Below, piece by piece: positions 16,775-26,743 of a stretch of DNA of 64,000 bases. The DNA comes from Nocardia yamanashiensis NBRC 100130 (lineage in GTDB: Bacteria; Actinomycetota; Actinomycetes; Mycobacteriales; Mycobacteriaceae). A model generated the notes under the pieces. The model was not told the origin of the DNA, did no database searches, and saw only the letters and a program-made list of their open reading frames with translations. Within the stretch, counting starts at the first letter, position 1, and the number at the start of each line of letters is the position of its first letter. The translations under genes and the position numbers were made by a program. The stretch spans positions 62,001 to 126,000 of the forward strand of contig NZ_BDCD01000025.1 in assembly GCF_001613325.1 (NCBI RefSeq). The letters run 5' to 3'.

Positions 16775-17515
16775 TCAGTTGGCCGATCCGGTGCTTGTGC
16801 CGCCCGATCCGGTGGAGGTGCCGCCCGAGCCGGAATCGGCCGAGCCGGAAGAGGTTTGACCCTGCGCCGGATCCTTCGGCAGTTCGGCCACGGTGAACAG
16901 GCCGACGGTGGGCAGCACCAGGCAGCGGGCGGCCGGGTAGTCGATGGACCCCCACAGCGAGGCCACGATGGTGCCCGCCCCGGAATCGACCGTCTTGGTC
17001 AGCGCCGGCAGGTTGTATTCGGTCATATCGTCGAGCGCGTTGATCCCACTGCGCCCGTTGGCCACATTGAGCCACATCACGCTCAGGCCGGAGGCCAGCG
17101 GCATACCCGAATGCACCGGGGCCGCCTGGAAGCGGAGCGTCCCGGGCGGGGTGTTCAACCCGTTGTCGGGACCGTCGGTGCCGGAGATGGCGGACGCCGC
17201 GGTCATGGTGAACGGGAGATTGCTGCCGCAGCCGATGGTCGGCGCCTGGTAACTGAACGGCGCGAACGAAACCGGAACCGCCCCCGCGACATTGGTGAGC
17301 TTGACCGCGGACAGCAGCTTGGCGGTCTTGGCGGTGGCTTCGAGCGCCGTCTTGGCGTCGGCATTGTCGCCCGCCGCGGTGGTGAGATCGGCGATGGCCC
17401 GCTCGACGGGGGTGGGCTGCGGTTCGGCGGCGGCGGTGTGCGCGCCGAGGACGATCGCGCTGGCGGCCAGGGCGACGGTGGTCGCGGCGCGCTGGGTCAA
17501 GGTCCTACGGTTCAC
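16775..17515 (-). CDS. Secreted protein of unknown function
   Basis: A 246-residue protein with a clear Sec signal peptide: 'MNRRTLTQRA', then a hydrophobic core 'TTVALAASAIVLG' and an A-x-A cleavage site 'AHTAAAEP' near residue 30. The mature part of about 190 residues has two cysteines ('IGCGSN' and 'AARCLVLP') that could form one disulfide. The C-terminus is a Ser/Gly/Thr linker with the unit 'GSGGTST' repeated. The pattern is that of small cell-envelope proteins of Mycobacteriales; I do not recognise the family. It starts at 17515 and is convergent with deaD across a shared terminator. Confidence 0.75.
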   Translation of the reverse strand: MNRRTLTQRAATTVALAASAIVLGAHTAAAEPQPTPVERAIADLTTAAGDNADAKTALEATAKTAKLLSAVKLTNVAGAVPVSFAPFSYQAPTIGCGSNLPFTMTAASAISGTDGPDNGLNTPPGTLRFQAAPVHSGMPLASGLSVMWLNVANGRSGINALDDMTEYNLPALTKTVDSGAGTIVASLWGSIDYPAARCLVLPTVGLFTVAELPKDPAQGQTSSGSADSGSGGTSTGSGGTSTGSAN

Positions 17516-17678
17516 TCGTACTGCTCCTGCGAACTCGGATACCGGTTTTCGGGCAACCTACCAGGAGGCTTGGCCGCTCGAGCGGTCGAGCCGTCCGGTC
17601 GGTGTGATCCGAGCGACATTCCGGCCATTACCGGGGGGTAAGTTTGTTGGCGTAACCACGGCGACACTGGGAGAGGCA

Positions 17679-18848
<1,170 letters not shown>

Positions 18849-18857
18849 GCCGCCGCC

Positions 18858-19985
18858 ATGGATTTCGAACTCACCGATGAACAGGTCATGCTCCGCGACA
18901 CCGTCCGCGATCTGCTGGCGCGGGCCTACGACCCGGAGACCCGGCTGAAGGTCACCGACACCGAACTGGGCTGGAGCCGCGAGGTCTGGAACCAGCTCGC
19001 CGAACTCGGCGTGCTGGGACTGGCTTTCAGCGAGGAGGACGGCGGCGTCGGCGCGGGACCGGTCGAGGTCATGGTCGTGCTGGAGGAGATCGGGCGGCGC
19101 AATGCGCCCGAACCGGTGCTGGACGCCGTGCTGGTGCCGGGCGGCTTGATCGCCCAGGCGGGCACCGACGCGCAGAAGCAGCGGGTGCTGCCGGAGCTGG
19201 TGGCGGGCACGAAACTGCTGGCCTTCGCGCATTCCGAGCCCGGAACCCGCTGGCCCGCAGCCGAACTCGGCACCAAGGCGGTGGCGCAGGGCGACGGTTA
19301 CGTGCTCACCGGCGTCAAGAACCCGGTCCCGCACGGTGACTGCGCCGACGAACTGGTGGTCAGCGCCACCCTCCCCGACGGCGGGCTGGGCCTGTTCCTG
19401 GTCGCCGCCGATGCCGCCGGCGTGACCCGCACGCCGTACCGCACCTTCGACGAGCGCCGCGGCGCGCAACTCGAATTCGACGGCGCGGCAGGCGAACTGC
19501 TCGGCGGACTGGCCGATGCCACGGCGGCGCTGGACGCGGTCACCGCGCAGGCCCAGGCGAGCCTGTGCGCCGAATCGCTGGGCGCGATGGAGGAGTCGCT
19601 GCGGCTCACCACCGAATACCTGAAGACCCGCAAGCAGTTCGGGGTCACGCTGTCGAAGTTCCAGACCCTCACCCAGCGGGCGGCGAACATGTACGTGTCG
19701 CTGGAACTGGCGCGCAGCATGAGCTACTACGCGACCGCCGCGCTGGCGGACGGGATCACCGATCCGGTGGTGGGTTCGCGAGCCCGGCTGCAGGTCGGCC
19801 GCGCGGCCCGGCACATCGGGCAGGAGGCCATTCAGATGCACGGCGGCATCGGTATCACCACCGAGTACCCGGTGAGCCATTACGTCGCGCGCCTCACCGC
19901 CATCGCCCGCACCCTGGGCAGCGATCTCGAGCACCTGCGCGTGCTCAGCGACAAGATCGGCGATTACGGCCTGGTCGAGTTCTGA
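18858..19985 (+). CDS. Acyl-CoA dehydrogenase, partner subunit (FadE family)
   Basis: A 375-residue acyl-CoA dehydrogenase homologue that begins 9 nt after the previous one. The C-terminal 'EAIQMHGGIGITTEYPVSHY' is well kept. The middle segment of about 225 residues has lost the usual FAD-binding 'SEP-AGSD' motif ('AHSEPGTRWPAAEL' instead). The helix that holds the catalytic Glu in its neighbour reads 'AQAQASLCAESLG', with no matching Glu. This agrees with the known two-gene heteromeric enzymes, where one subunit gives the base and the other helps form the FAD site. A strong hairpin follows the stop. Confidence 0.87.
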   Translation: MDFELTDEQVMLRDTVRDLLARAYDPETRLKVTDTELGWSREVWNQLAELGVLGLAFSEEDGGVGAGPVEVMVVLEEIGRRNAPEPVLDAVLVPGGLIAQAGTDAQKQRVLPELVAGTKLLAFAHSEPGTRWPAAELGTKAVAQGDGYVLTGVKNPVPHGDCADELVVSATLPDGGLGLFLVAADAAGVTRTPYRTFDERRGAQLEFDGAAGELLGGLADATAALDAVTAQAQASLCAESLGAMEESLRLTTEYLKTRKQFGVTLSKFQTLTQRAANMYVSLELARSMSYYATAALADGITDPVVGSRARLQVGRAARHIGQEAIQMHGGIGITTEYPVSHYVARLTAIARTLGSDLEHLRVLSDKIGDYGLVEF

Positions 19986-20003
19986 TCTGCTCTCGTGGCT
20001 GCC

Positions 20004-20044
20004 GCCGTGCCCGTTCCGGATTCGGAACGGGCACGGCCGTTTCC
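20004..20044. terminator. Strong hairpin between convergent genes
   Basis: A perfect 15-base-pair stem (20004-20018 with 20023-20037) with a 4-base loop, then 'CGTTTCC'. It lies between the stop of the second acyl-CoA dehydrogenase (19985) and the stop of the leftward gene (20070), so it can serve both. Confidence 0.85.
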
Positions 20045-20069
20045 GCTCACGAGACCACGTCCGGGCCGC

Positions 20070-21125
20070 TCACGCCGCCAGTCGCCAGCGGTGCAGCTCG
20101 TCACCGTGGCGGGTGAGCCAGGTGCCGTCGCCGAGCGCGATCACCGATTCGCCCGCCGGCACCGGGTAGTGGACCTGCCCGAGCGGCCGCAGTTCGGCGC
20201 TGTCCAGCACCCAGTGCACATGGGTGCGCCGAGCCGGGCCGGAGGCGTGCGGCTCCGACGGTCGCAGCACGGTGAGCACCCGGTCGGCGTCCAGCACCGT
20301 GTCCTCGGGAAAGTCGTCCGCGCAGGCGTTCTCGTTCAATTCCGTGGTGTCCAGCCGCGCGATCGGCTCACCCGTGGCGATGTCGTAGAGCGCCAGTTCT
20401 TCGAAATCGTCTTCCGCATCGTCGGGGAAGTCAGGCCAGCGCCTCGTGACCAACCGGTCGGTGCCCGGTAAGAACCCCACCGGCACCAGCGATCGCGCCC
20501 CGCCGACGAACCGGAACCCGCCCTCGCGCGCCAGCCCCCACCAGGTCATCCACCCACCCCAGGGCACCCACATCGAAATGGCGAGCCGCGCCCGCTCCGG
20601 ATGCCACCGCTGCACCTCCCGCTGCGAAGTCCCCTGCGCCGCAGCCCGTTCGACCACCGCACCGGTGGCGACATCCAGCACCGCGATGTCATCGGCCAGC
20701 CAAGCCCGGCCCCCGGCGTAATCCTTGGCCAGATTGGGCACGAACACACTCACCAGCGCCCCGTCCGCACTCACCGCCGGATTCCCCAGCGCCCCACCGG
20801 ATCCATGCCACGCATCATGCGCCAACCGCCACCGCGCACTCCCGCCCCGCGTCATCGCCCGCACCGAATCCCCGTCGGCGACAACGAATCCGCCATCCCG
20901 CAACGGCGCCCCCCGCTCGCCTTCGCCCAGCCCCAACTCCGACATCGGCTCCGCGGCATCGCCTTCGAAGAATTCCTCCCGATCGAATACCCGCAGCAGT
21001 CCCGGCGTCCGGACCGCGATCCGCGCATCCGGCAGCGACTCCACCACGCCGTCCGTCACGGCAGCACCGAGCGCCACGACGTCGAGCGGCGGAACCTGCG
21101 TGTACTTCACCCGGCCGATGCTCAC
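20070..21125 (-). CDS. Beta-propeller-like protein of unknown function
   Basis: A 351-residue acidic protein with no signal peptide or membrane segment. Repeated strands such as 'DDIAVLDVATGAVVERAAA', 'ELALYDIATGEPIARLDTT' and 'GDGTWLTRHGDELHRWRL' have the spacing of WD40/YncE-like propeller blades, each ending in a D-x-A-T-G turn. No catalytic motif is visible. The start is set at GTG 21125 ('VSIGRVKYT'), where a G-rich ribosome site precedes; ATG at 21161 would add 12 residues of Gly/Arg-rich sequence. Its neighbour upstream is a membrane protein of unknown function, so context does not help. Confidence 0.65.
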   Translation of the reverse strand: MSIGRVKYTQVPPLDVVALGAAVTDGVVESLPDARIAVRTPGLLRVFDREEFFEGDAAEPMSELGLGEGERGAPLRDGGFVVADGDSVRAMTRGGSARWRLAHDAWHGSGGALGNPAVSADGALVSVFVPNLAKDYAGGRAWLADDIAVLDVATGAVVERAAAQGTSQREVQRWHPERARLAISMWVPWGGWMTWWGLAREGGFRFVGGARSLVPVGFLPGTDRLVTRRWPDFPDDAEDDFEELALYDIATGEPIARLDTTELNENACADDFPEDTVLDADRVLTVLRPSEPHASGPARRTHVHWVLDSAELRPLGQVHYPVPAGESVIALGDGTWLTRHGDELHRWRLAA

Positions 21126-21200
21126 ACGCCCACCCCCGCTCCCACAATCCGGCGATCGCATTCGGGGGCGGCGGCCGGTCCGCTGCCTACCGTCGTGCGT

Positions 21201-21737
21201 TTACTCGTCGTCCTCGGCGGTGGCGGCGGGGCGGGCGGCGGAGGAAGTGCTCGCGGCCGGTTCCGTGGGCGGGGCCTCGGTGGTGGTCGGGCGCACCGGA
21301 TCCGTTGTGGGCGGGGCGGGTTCGGTGGTGGTGGGGCGCGGCCGGGTGGTGCGGGAAGTGGTGGGCCGAGAGGGGGTGGTGCGGGTGGTGGTGTCGCCGC
21401 TGGGGTCCGCGTCGGGGGAGTCCGTTTCGGAGACCGTGGTGCGCGGGCGGCGCGGGGGCTGGTCGGCGGCGACGCGCCAGGAGGGGGACGGCGGGATGAT
21501 CACGGCGGGGGTGGTGGTGCCGGACGAGACGGTCTCCGCCACTTGGAGATTGGCGTTCATGGGCGGCGGCGCCACATAGATGTCCTGGCCGCCGAGGCCG
21601 CACGCGCCGATGAGAATGAGGCCCGCGGAGACCGCGCCCACGCCGATGGCGGCATAGGCCACGGGCTTGGGCAGGGGGCGCGACGGTAGGGCGTCGCGCG
21701 CGTCCGCGCCGGCGTTGCTGCCGTCCATTGTGGGCAC
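21201..21737 (-). CDS. Membrane-anchored Thr/Pro-rich protein
   Basis: A 178-residue protein with one membrane helix near residues 28-47 ('AYAAIGVGAVSAGLILIGAC'). After it lies an outside tail dominated by Thr, Pro, Arg and Ser, with short units such as 'RPTTT' and 'TTDP'. Such tails are typical of cell-wall-spanning anchors in mycolic-acid bacteria and may be O-mannosylated (inference). A segment 'YVAPPPMNANLQVAETV' directly after the helix is the only non-repetitive outside part. No family recognised. GTG at 21737 is the start. Confidence 0.6.
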   Translation of the reverse strand: MPTMDGSNAGADARDALPSRPLPKPVAYAAIGVGAVSAGLILIGACGLGGQDIYVAPPPMNANLQVAETVSSGTTTPAVIIPPSPSWRVAADQPPRRPRTTVSETDSPDADPSGDTTTRTTPSRPTTSRTTRPRPTTTEPAPPTTDPVRPTTTEAPPTEPAASTSSAARPAATAEDDE

Positions 21738-22030
21738 TCCTGATTCGTGTCGAGTGGGCTCACCCTAACGGAGGTGCTAGTACGGTGCCAGGCGGGTGGT
21801 CGGTACGAATATTCGACGGGTGCCCCCGAATTAAGCGGATACGGCAACATCTCAAACAGCGATGATTCAGATATCGAATCAGTAAAGTCCGCGTGTTGTG
21901 CGCACGTGTCGCATGGACTTTTCGTTGCGGAGCCGTAATGTGTGTCCAAAGTTACACGTGAGACGCTCGAAATTTGCCGAGAGGCGCGCCGATGAATCGC
22001 GACCCCCGGGTGAGCGTCATCGAGGAGTAG

Positions 22031-22279
22031 ATGATGGGTGCATTCTCGACATCTCCGATGCGCGCCGCCGCGCAGACCGGGGAACCCGCGGCCACCGGGC
22101 CGGCGCGGTTGTCGGCAATCCTGGCCCGCACCGTCGCGTGGTTGATCTTCCTCGGGGGAATCACGGGCGCCGTTCTCGGCATTGCCGGACTACACGTGGA
22201 AATTACCGTGGCGGGTTTGATTCTCGCCTGCACCGCCGGATTGGTGCTCTTGAAACTCCGCGCCGACGCCACTGGCTAA
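22031..22279 (+). CDS. Small two-helix membrane protein
   Basis: An 82-residue protein with two predicted membrane helices, about 36-53 ('AWLIFLGGITGAVLGIAG') and 57-73 ('ITVAGLILACTAGLVLL'). A ribosome site 'GAGGAG' stands just before ATG at 22031; a second ATG follows at once. Although short, its codon bias and ribosome site support it as real. It is convergent with the HMG-CoA lyase-like gene, 17 nt apart. Function unknown. Confidence 0.6.
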   Translation: MMGAFSTSPMRAAAQTGEPAATGPARLSAILARTVAWLIFLGGITGAVLGIAGLHVEITVAGLILACTAGLVLLKLRADATG

Positions 22280-22296
22280 TTTTTCGCAAATATTCC

Positions 22297-23226
22297 CTAT
22301 CGGGAAATGACCCATTCGAAAGCAGCGGCTTTCGAACGACTTCCCTCCGCGGTGCGGGAACGATTCGGTTCGCCGAGTTCGCTCAGCAACTTTTCCGACA
22401 AATCGACCAAAGTTGCCAATACCGGCGGCGTGAACCATTCCGGCCGGGTGGCGAAGAGCAGATCCTCGCTGGAGGTATTGCCGGATGCGCCCGGCGCGAA
22501 CGGGCAGCCGCCGAGCCCGCCCAGCGATCCGTCCACCACGCCCGCGCCGGCGGCGACGGCGGCCAGGGAATTGGCCACGCCCATGCCCCAGGTGTCGTGC
22601 CCGTGGAAGACGATGCGCCGCCCCGCCTCCGGTCCGAACCGTCCCTGTCCGGCGACCGCCGCCACCAGCGCCGACACCTGACCCGGATACGCCTGCCCGA
22701 GCGTATCGGCGAGCACGATGTCCGCCGCGCCCGCGGTGCGCGGATCACGCGCGATCCCGAGCACCCGCGCCGGATCCACCGGCCCCTCGAACGGGCAGGT
22801 GAAAGCCGTTGCCAGGCACAGCTGCAGCCGCCCGCCCGCCGCCTCGGCGATCCGGATGGCATCCGGCATGGCCGCCACGCTGTCCTCGGTGGTGCGCCCG
22901 ATATTGGCCTTGTTGTGCGAATCCGATACCGAGAAGCAGTACTGGAAGTTCCGCACCCCGGCCGCCGCGGCCTTCTCCACGTGCCGCGGCGTCGCCACCC
23001 ACAGCCAGCAGCGTTCCAGCTCCTGCGGGGTCAGCGCGGCGACCAGTTCGAGGGTATTGGCCATGGGCGGCACCAGATCCGGCCGCGCCATGGAGCCGAT
23101 CTCCAGTTCCGGCACGCCCGCGCCCAGCAGCGCGCGCACGATCTCCACCTTGCGCTCGGTCGGCAGCACCTTGCCGGTGAGCTGCAAGCCGTCGCGCAGG
23201 GTCACGTCTCGCAGGATCGCGGTCAT
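22297..23226 (-). CDS. Hydroxymethylglutaryl-CoA lyase-like protein
   Basis: A 309-residue DRE-TIM metallolyase. 'RDVTLRDGLQ' at 6-15 is the first barrel signature with the metal-binding Asp. 'FHGHDTWGMGVANSL' gives the His-x-His metal pair, and 'GGLGGCPFAPGASGN' holds the catalytic cysteine loop of HMG-CoA lyases. The enzyme should cleave 3-hydroxy-3-methylglutaryl-CoA, or a close analogue, to acetoacetate and acetyl-CoA. Its ATG overlaps the stop of the CoA-transferase gene by 4 bases (ATGA at 23223-23226), so the two are translationally coupled. The pair suggests activation of a free dicarboxylate to its CoA ester followed by cleavage. Confidence 0.85.
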   Translation of the reverse strand: MTAILRDVTLRDGLQLTGKVLPTERKVEIVRALLGAGVPELEIGSMARPDLVPPMANTLELVAALTPQELERCWLWVATPRHVEKAAAAGVRNFQYCFSVSDSHNKANIGRTTEDSVAAMPDAIRIAEAAGGRLQLCLATAFTCPFEGPVDPARVLGIARDPRTAGAADIVLADTLGQAYPGQVSALVAAVAGQGRFGPEAGRRIVFHGHDTWGMGVANSLAAVAAGAGVVDGSLGGLGGCPFAPGASGNTSSEDLLFATRPEWFTPPVLATLVDLSEKLLSELGEPNRSRTAEGSRSKAAAFEWVISR

Positions 23227-24434
23227 TTCGCCTCCAGCGCATCGATTTCGGCATCGGACAGGCCGAGCAGCCCGGACAGTACTTCGCGGGTGTGCTCGCC
23301 CAGGTCGGGCCCGACATTGCGGATGGGCAGCGACTGCCCGCCGATCACCGGCACGATGCCCGGGAACCCGACCTCCTTGGGTTCGGGCTCGCCCACGTCC
23401 ACCCGGAAGGGCTGAATCATATTGCGCGACCGGTACTGCTCGTCGGCCACGATATCGGCGGCGGTGTAGATGGGCCCGCACGGAATGGCGGCGTCCTCCA
23501 GGACCTTCAGCGCCTCCGCGCGGGTGCGCAGCCGCGACCAGTCGGCGATGGCGGCGTCGAGCCGATCGCGATTGCGCCAGCGCCCGGCATTGTCCTGCAG
23601 TTCCGGATCGGCTGCCAGGTCCGGCCGCTCGATGACCTGCATGTACCGCTGGAAGATGGCATCGCCGTTGCCGCCGATGATGATCGAGTAGCCGTCGCTG
23701 GTCGGATACGCGTTGCTGGGCGCGATGCCCTCCATGCGCCCGCCCACCCGCTCGCGCACGATCCCGTACGCGAGATAGTCGGGCACCAGGGATTCCATCA
23801 CCGACAGGATCGATTCATTGAGCGCCACATCGATGACGCGCCGATCCAACGGCACTCGCCCTTCGGTGCGCTCACGCTGGAACAACGCCATGACCGTGCC
23901 GAACGCCGCGTAGATCCCCGCGATCGAATCGCCGATGGACACCCCCACCCGCACGGGCGGCCGGTCCGGATCCCCGACCAGTTCCCGCAAGCCGCCCACG
24001 GCCTCGGCGACCGCCGCGAATCCCGGCCGCTGTGACAGCGGCCCGGTCTGCCCGTACGCCGAGATCCGGGTGATCACCAGATCCGGATTGGCCGCGTTCA
24101 AGACCTCCGGCCCCAGCCCCCACTTCTCCAGCATCCCCGGCCGGAAGTTCTCCAGCAGCACATCGCACTGCTTGATCAGCTCGAGGACGATCGCCCGCCC
24201 CGCCTCGGTGCGCAAATCCAGCGTGATCGACTTCTTGTTCCGGTTCACGGTCCGGTACAGCATCGAGGTGTCACCACCGTAGAGCCGCCAATTCCGCAGC
24301 TCGTCACCGGTTTTCGGCCGCTCGACCTTGATCACCTCGGCCCCGAAGTCCCCGAGCATCCGGCCCGCCGTGGGTGCGGCGACGTAGTTACCCAACTCCA
24401 GCACACGCACGCCATCGAGCGGCCGAATCTCCAT
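23223..24434 (-). CDS. Family III CoA-transferase (CaiB/BaiF)
   Basis: A 403-residue CaiB/BaiF transferase. 'RMLGDFGAEVIKVERP' and 'LLENFRPGMLEKWGLG' are the two main signatures. Asp169 in 'SIGDSIAG' lies exactly where formyl-CoA transferase has its catalytic Asp. Coupling to an HMG-CoA lyase-like gene fits a succinyl-CoA:hydroxymethylglutarate (or glutarate) CoA-transferase, as in animal SUGCT; that is an inference from context. ATG at 24434 is preferred; an extended frame to 24539 is Arg/Ser-rich and passes into the hairpin region. Confidence 0.85.
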   Translation of the reverse strand: MEIRPLDGVRVLELGNYVAAPTAGRMLGDFGAEVIKVERPKTGDELRNWRLYGGDTSMLYRTVNRNKKSITLDLRTEAGRAIVLELIKQCDVLLENFRPGMLEKWGLGPEVLNAANPDLVITRISAYGQTGPLSQRPGFAAVAEAVGGLRELVGDPDRPPVRVGVSIGDSIAGIYAAFGTVMALFQRERTEGRVPLDRRVIDVALNESILSVMESLVPDYLAYGIVRERVGGRMEGIAPSNAYPTSDGYSIIIGGNGDAIFQRYMQVIERPDLAADPELQDNAGRWRNRDRLDAAIADWSRLRTRAEALKVLEDAAIPCGPIYTAADIVADEQYRSRNMIQPFRVDVGEPEPKEVGFPGIVPVIGGQSLPIRNVGPDLGEHTREVLSGLLGLSDAEIDALEAK

Positions 24435-24470
24435 GGTCACAAACCTTAGAGAAAGCGCGCGAACACGAAC

Positions 24471-24560
24471 AGGCCGGTGCGGCGGGCTTATCGATGAGGA
24501 TGCCCGTCGCACCGGCCTGGAGCCCGGTTCGTGGTGCACGCAAGAAACCGCGAACCGGGC
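24471..24560 (-). terminator. Two hairpins downstream of the TauD-type gene
   Basis: Hairpin B pairs 24522-24531 with 24551-24560 (10 bp, GC-rich). Hairpin A pairs 24471-24487 with 24502-24518 (17 bp with one mismatch that is a wobble pair on one strand). Both lie between the stop of the dioxygenase gene (24595) and the start of the CoA-transferase (24434), read leftward. They probably end or attenuate the dioxygenase transcript; there is no strong U-run. Confidence 0.6.
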
Positions 24561-24594
24561 CGTGTGAGGTGAATGCCGTTGTCCGGCCGCGGCG

Positions 24595-25551
24595 TCAGGC
24601 CGCCTTCGGGGTCACTTCCTCGATGATCGAGTAGTGCTCGGCATTGCCGGTGATGATGGTGGATTCGTCGCCGTGCACGCCGACCGGCACATCGCCGGCC
24701 AACGTGATGCGGGTCAGGCGGCGCGGCTGGCCGTCGTAGTCGTCGATGGCGTAGTGCTGGGTGGCGCGGTTGTCCCAGATCGCCACGTCGCCGAGCTGCC
24801 AGTTCCAGCGGGTGGTGTTCTCCAGGCGGGTGACCCGGTGCTGCAGCAGCTGGAACAGCGCCTGCGATTCGGCGGCGGACAGGCCCACGAAGTTCTTCAC
24901 GAAATGGCCGAGCAGCAGGGCGCGTTCGCCGGTGACCGGGTGCACGCGCACCACCGGGTGCTCGGTCTCGTAGTAGGTGGACTGGAATTCCTCGCGGTAC
25001 GCCTTGATATTGGCGGTCACCTGATCGTTCTCGCCGCGCTCGATCTCGGTGCGGTCGGCGGCATAGTCGTAGGCGTTGGTGTGCCGCGCGCGCAGGTTCT
25101 CGACCAGCGCCTTGAGCGGAGCCGGCAGCGCTTCGTAGGCGGCCACGGTGGAGGCCCAGGTGGTGGAACCGCCATAGGGCGGCAGGTGCACCGCGCGCAG
25201 GATGGACGCCTTCGGAATCCGGTCCACGAAGGTGACGTCGGTGTGCCAGCTGTTGGCGCGGCCGTACTCCGAATCGATGGGCAGCGACTTGACGCCCTTG
25301 GAGGTGACGGTCGGATGCGGGGTGGTGGGGGCGCCGAGCAGCTGCGCGAATTCGTGCTGCCCGTCCTCGGTCAGATGCTCCTGGCCGCGGAAGAAGATCA
25401 CCTTGTGCTGGTGCAGCGCGTCCTGGATGGCCTGGACGGTCACCGAGTCCAGATCCCCGCCCAGCTTCACGCCGTCGATGCGCGCGCCGATCTTGCTGCC
25501 CAGCTTCACGACGGTGACGGTGGAGGTGTCGGATGCGTAATCGACGGACAT
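24595..25551 (-). CDS. TauD/TfdA-family Fe(II)/2-oxoglutarate dioxygenase
   Basis: A 318-residue oxygenase. The iron ligands are His103 and Asp105 in 'WHTDVTF' and His266 in 'ATQHYAIDDY'; an arginine in 'RRLTRITL' should bind 2-oxoglutarate. 'KVIFFRGQEHL' and 'ENTTRWNWQLGDVAIWDNR' are typical of the group that includes taurine dioxygenase and the M. tuberculosis alkyl-sulfatase Rv3406, to which the whole length can be aligned from memory. It probably releases sulfite or sulfate from organic sulfonates or sulfate esters. ATG at 25551 is the start. It stands as a single gene with a hairpin pair after it. Confidence 0.87.
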   Translation of the reverse strand: MSVDYASDTSTVTVVKLGSKIGARIDGVKLGGDLDSVTVQAIQDALHQHKVIFFRGQEHLTEDGQHEFAQLLGAPTTPHPTVTSKGVKSLPIDSEYGRANSWHTDVTFVDRIPKASILRAVHLPPYGGSTTWASTVAAYEALPAPLKALVENLRARHTNAYDYAADRTEIERGENDQVTANIKAYREEFQSTYYETEHPVVRVHPVTGERALLLGHFVKNFVGLSAAESQALFQLLQHRVTRLENTTRWNWQLGDVAIWDNRATQHYAIDDYDGQPRRLTRITLAGDVPVGVHGDESTIITGNAEHYSIIEEVTPKAA

Positions 25552-25654
25552 GCAATGCCTTTCGCCCGGAGGAGTCCGGCTCGGTTGAGCCGTACCCAGA
25601 ACACCACCGGGCGCACCGCCGAAACAGGTTCAGGATCAGCGGGATCGAAAGGCG

Positions 25655-26428
25655 TTACCCGACGTGTTCGCGTAGGTAGGCCAGGTCGTCGGCCACGCCG
25701 TCGCCCGGCGTCTCCAGCACGATGGGCGCGTCACCCACCGCCTTGCACACCTCGACCAGCAGTTGCGGATCGATGGTCCCGTCGGCGAGGTTGGCGTGCC
25801 GGTCCGCCCCGGAGTCGAACTCGTCGCGCGAGGAGTTCAGGTGCACCAGATCGATGCGCCCGGTGATGGCCTTGATCCGGTCCACCACCCCGAGCAGCTC
25901 CTCACCGCCCGCCCAGGCGTGACAGGTGTCCAGGCAGAATCCGGCCCCGAACTCGCCGACGGCCTCCCACAGCCGGGCGATATCGTCGAAGTGCCGGGCC
26001 ATGGCGTGATTGCCGCCGGCGGTGTTCTCGATCAGGATCGGCACCGCGAACCCGCCCTTGTCCTCCTGGCGCTGGAACAGCTTGCGCCAGTTGAGGATCC
26101 CCTCCACGATCTCGTCGTCCTTGCGCACGTGCCCGCCGTGCACCACCAGCCCGAACGCCCCGAGGTCGGCGGCGGCCTGCGCCTGCAAGGCCACCGCATT
26201 GCGCGAGGGCATGCGCAGCCGGTTGTTCAGGCTGGCCACATTGATCTGATACGAGGAGTGCACCACCACCTCGATGGGGCTGGCCTTGATCTCCTCGGTG
26301 AGCGGGTGCGGCTTCGGTTTCTCCCAGCTCTGCGGGTCCACCACGAACATCTGGATGACGTCGGCCCCCAGCTTCTCACCGAAGCCGATGGGGTCGCTGT
26401 CCATACGAACGTGAGCTCCAAGGCGCAT
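25655..26428 (-). CDS. nfo: Endonuclease IV (deoxyribonuclease IV)
   Basis: A 257-residue AP endonuclease of the xylose-isomerase-like TIM barrel. The metal-binding segments follow in order: 'VVHSSYQINVA', 'LVVHGGHV', 'LIENTAGG', 'CLDTCHAWAGG', 'VHLNSSRDEFDSGADRH' and 'VLETPGDG'. Together they carry the His, Glu and Asp ligands of the three-zinc site. It cuts DNA 5' of abasic sites in base excision repair. ATG at 26428, giving 'MRLGAHV', is the usual start of the family; a longer frame to 26590 is not needed. Confidence 0.92.
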   Translation of the reverse strand: MRLGAHVRMDSDPIGFGEKLGADVIQMFVVDPQSWEKPKPHPLTEEIKASPIEVVVHSSYQINVASLNNRLRMPSRNAVALQAQAAADLGAFGLVVHGGHVRKDDEIVEGILNWRKLFQRQEDKGGFAVPILIENTAGGNHAMARHFDDIARLWEAVGEFGAGFCLDTCHAWAGGEELLGVVDRIKAITGRIDLVHLNSSRDEFDSGADRHANLADGTIDPQLLVEVCKAVGDAPIVLETPGDGVADDLAYLREHVG

Positions 26429-26743
26429 GGATGCCAGCGTATCGCCGAGCACCGACAGGGACGCGGGATCACGCGGCGGTACAAGCGAATCTTCAGTGTT
26501 GCGTAAGCGCGATGCGCGGAGATAGATCGGTAGGAATCTGTCCGTCCGACCCGATTCAGGGGGGTGAATGCGCTTGTCAGCCAATGGCAACGGCCGAAGT
26601 ATCGACGAAACTACGGCCGACCTGCGCGCCTGCTATGGTTTCGGTGTTTTCTCGGGTCGGTCCGAGCTCGATCATGCCGATCGGTTGCGGTACAGCGCGC
26701 GCTGGTGGGTCCCGGCGTGCGACGTGGGAAGTGGGAAGTAGTC

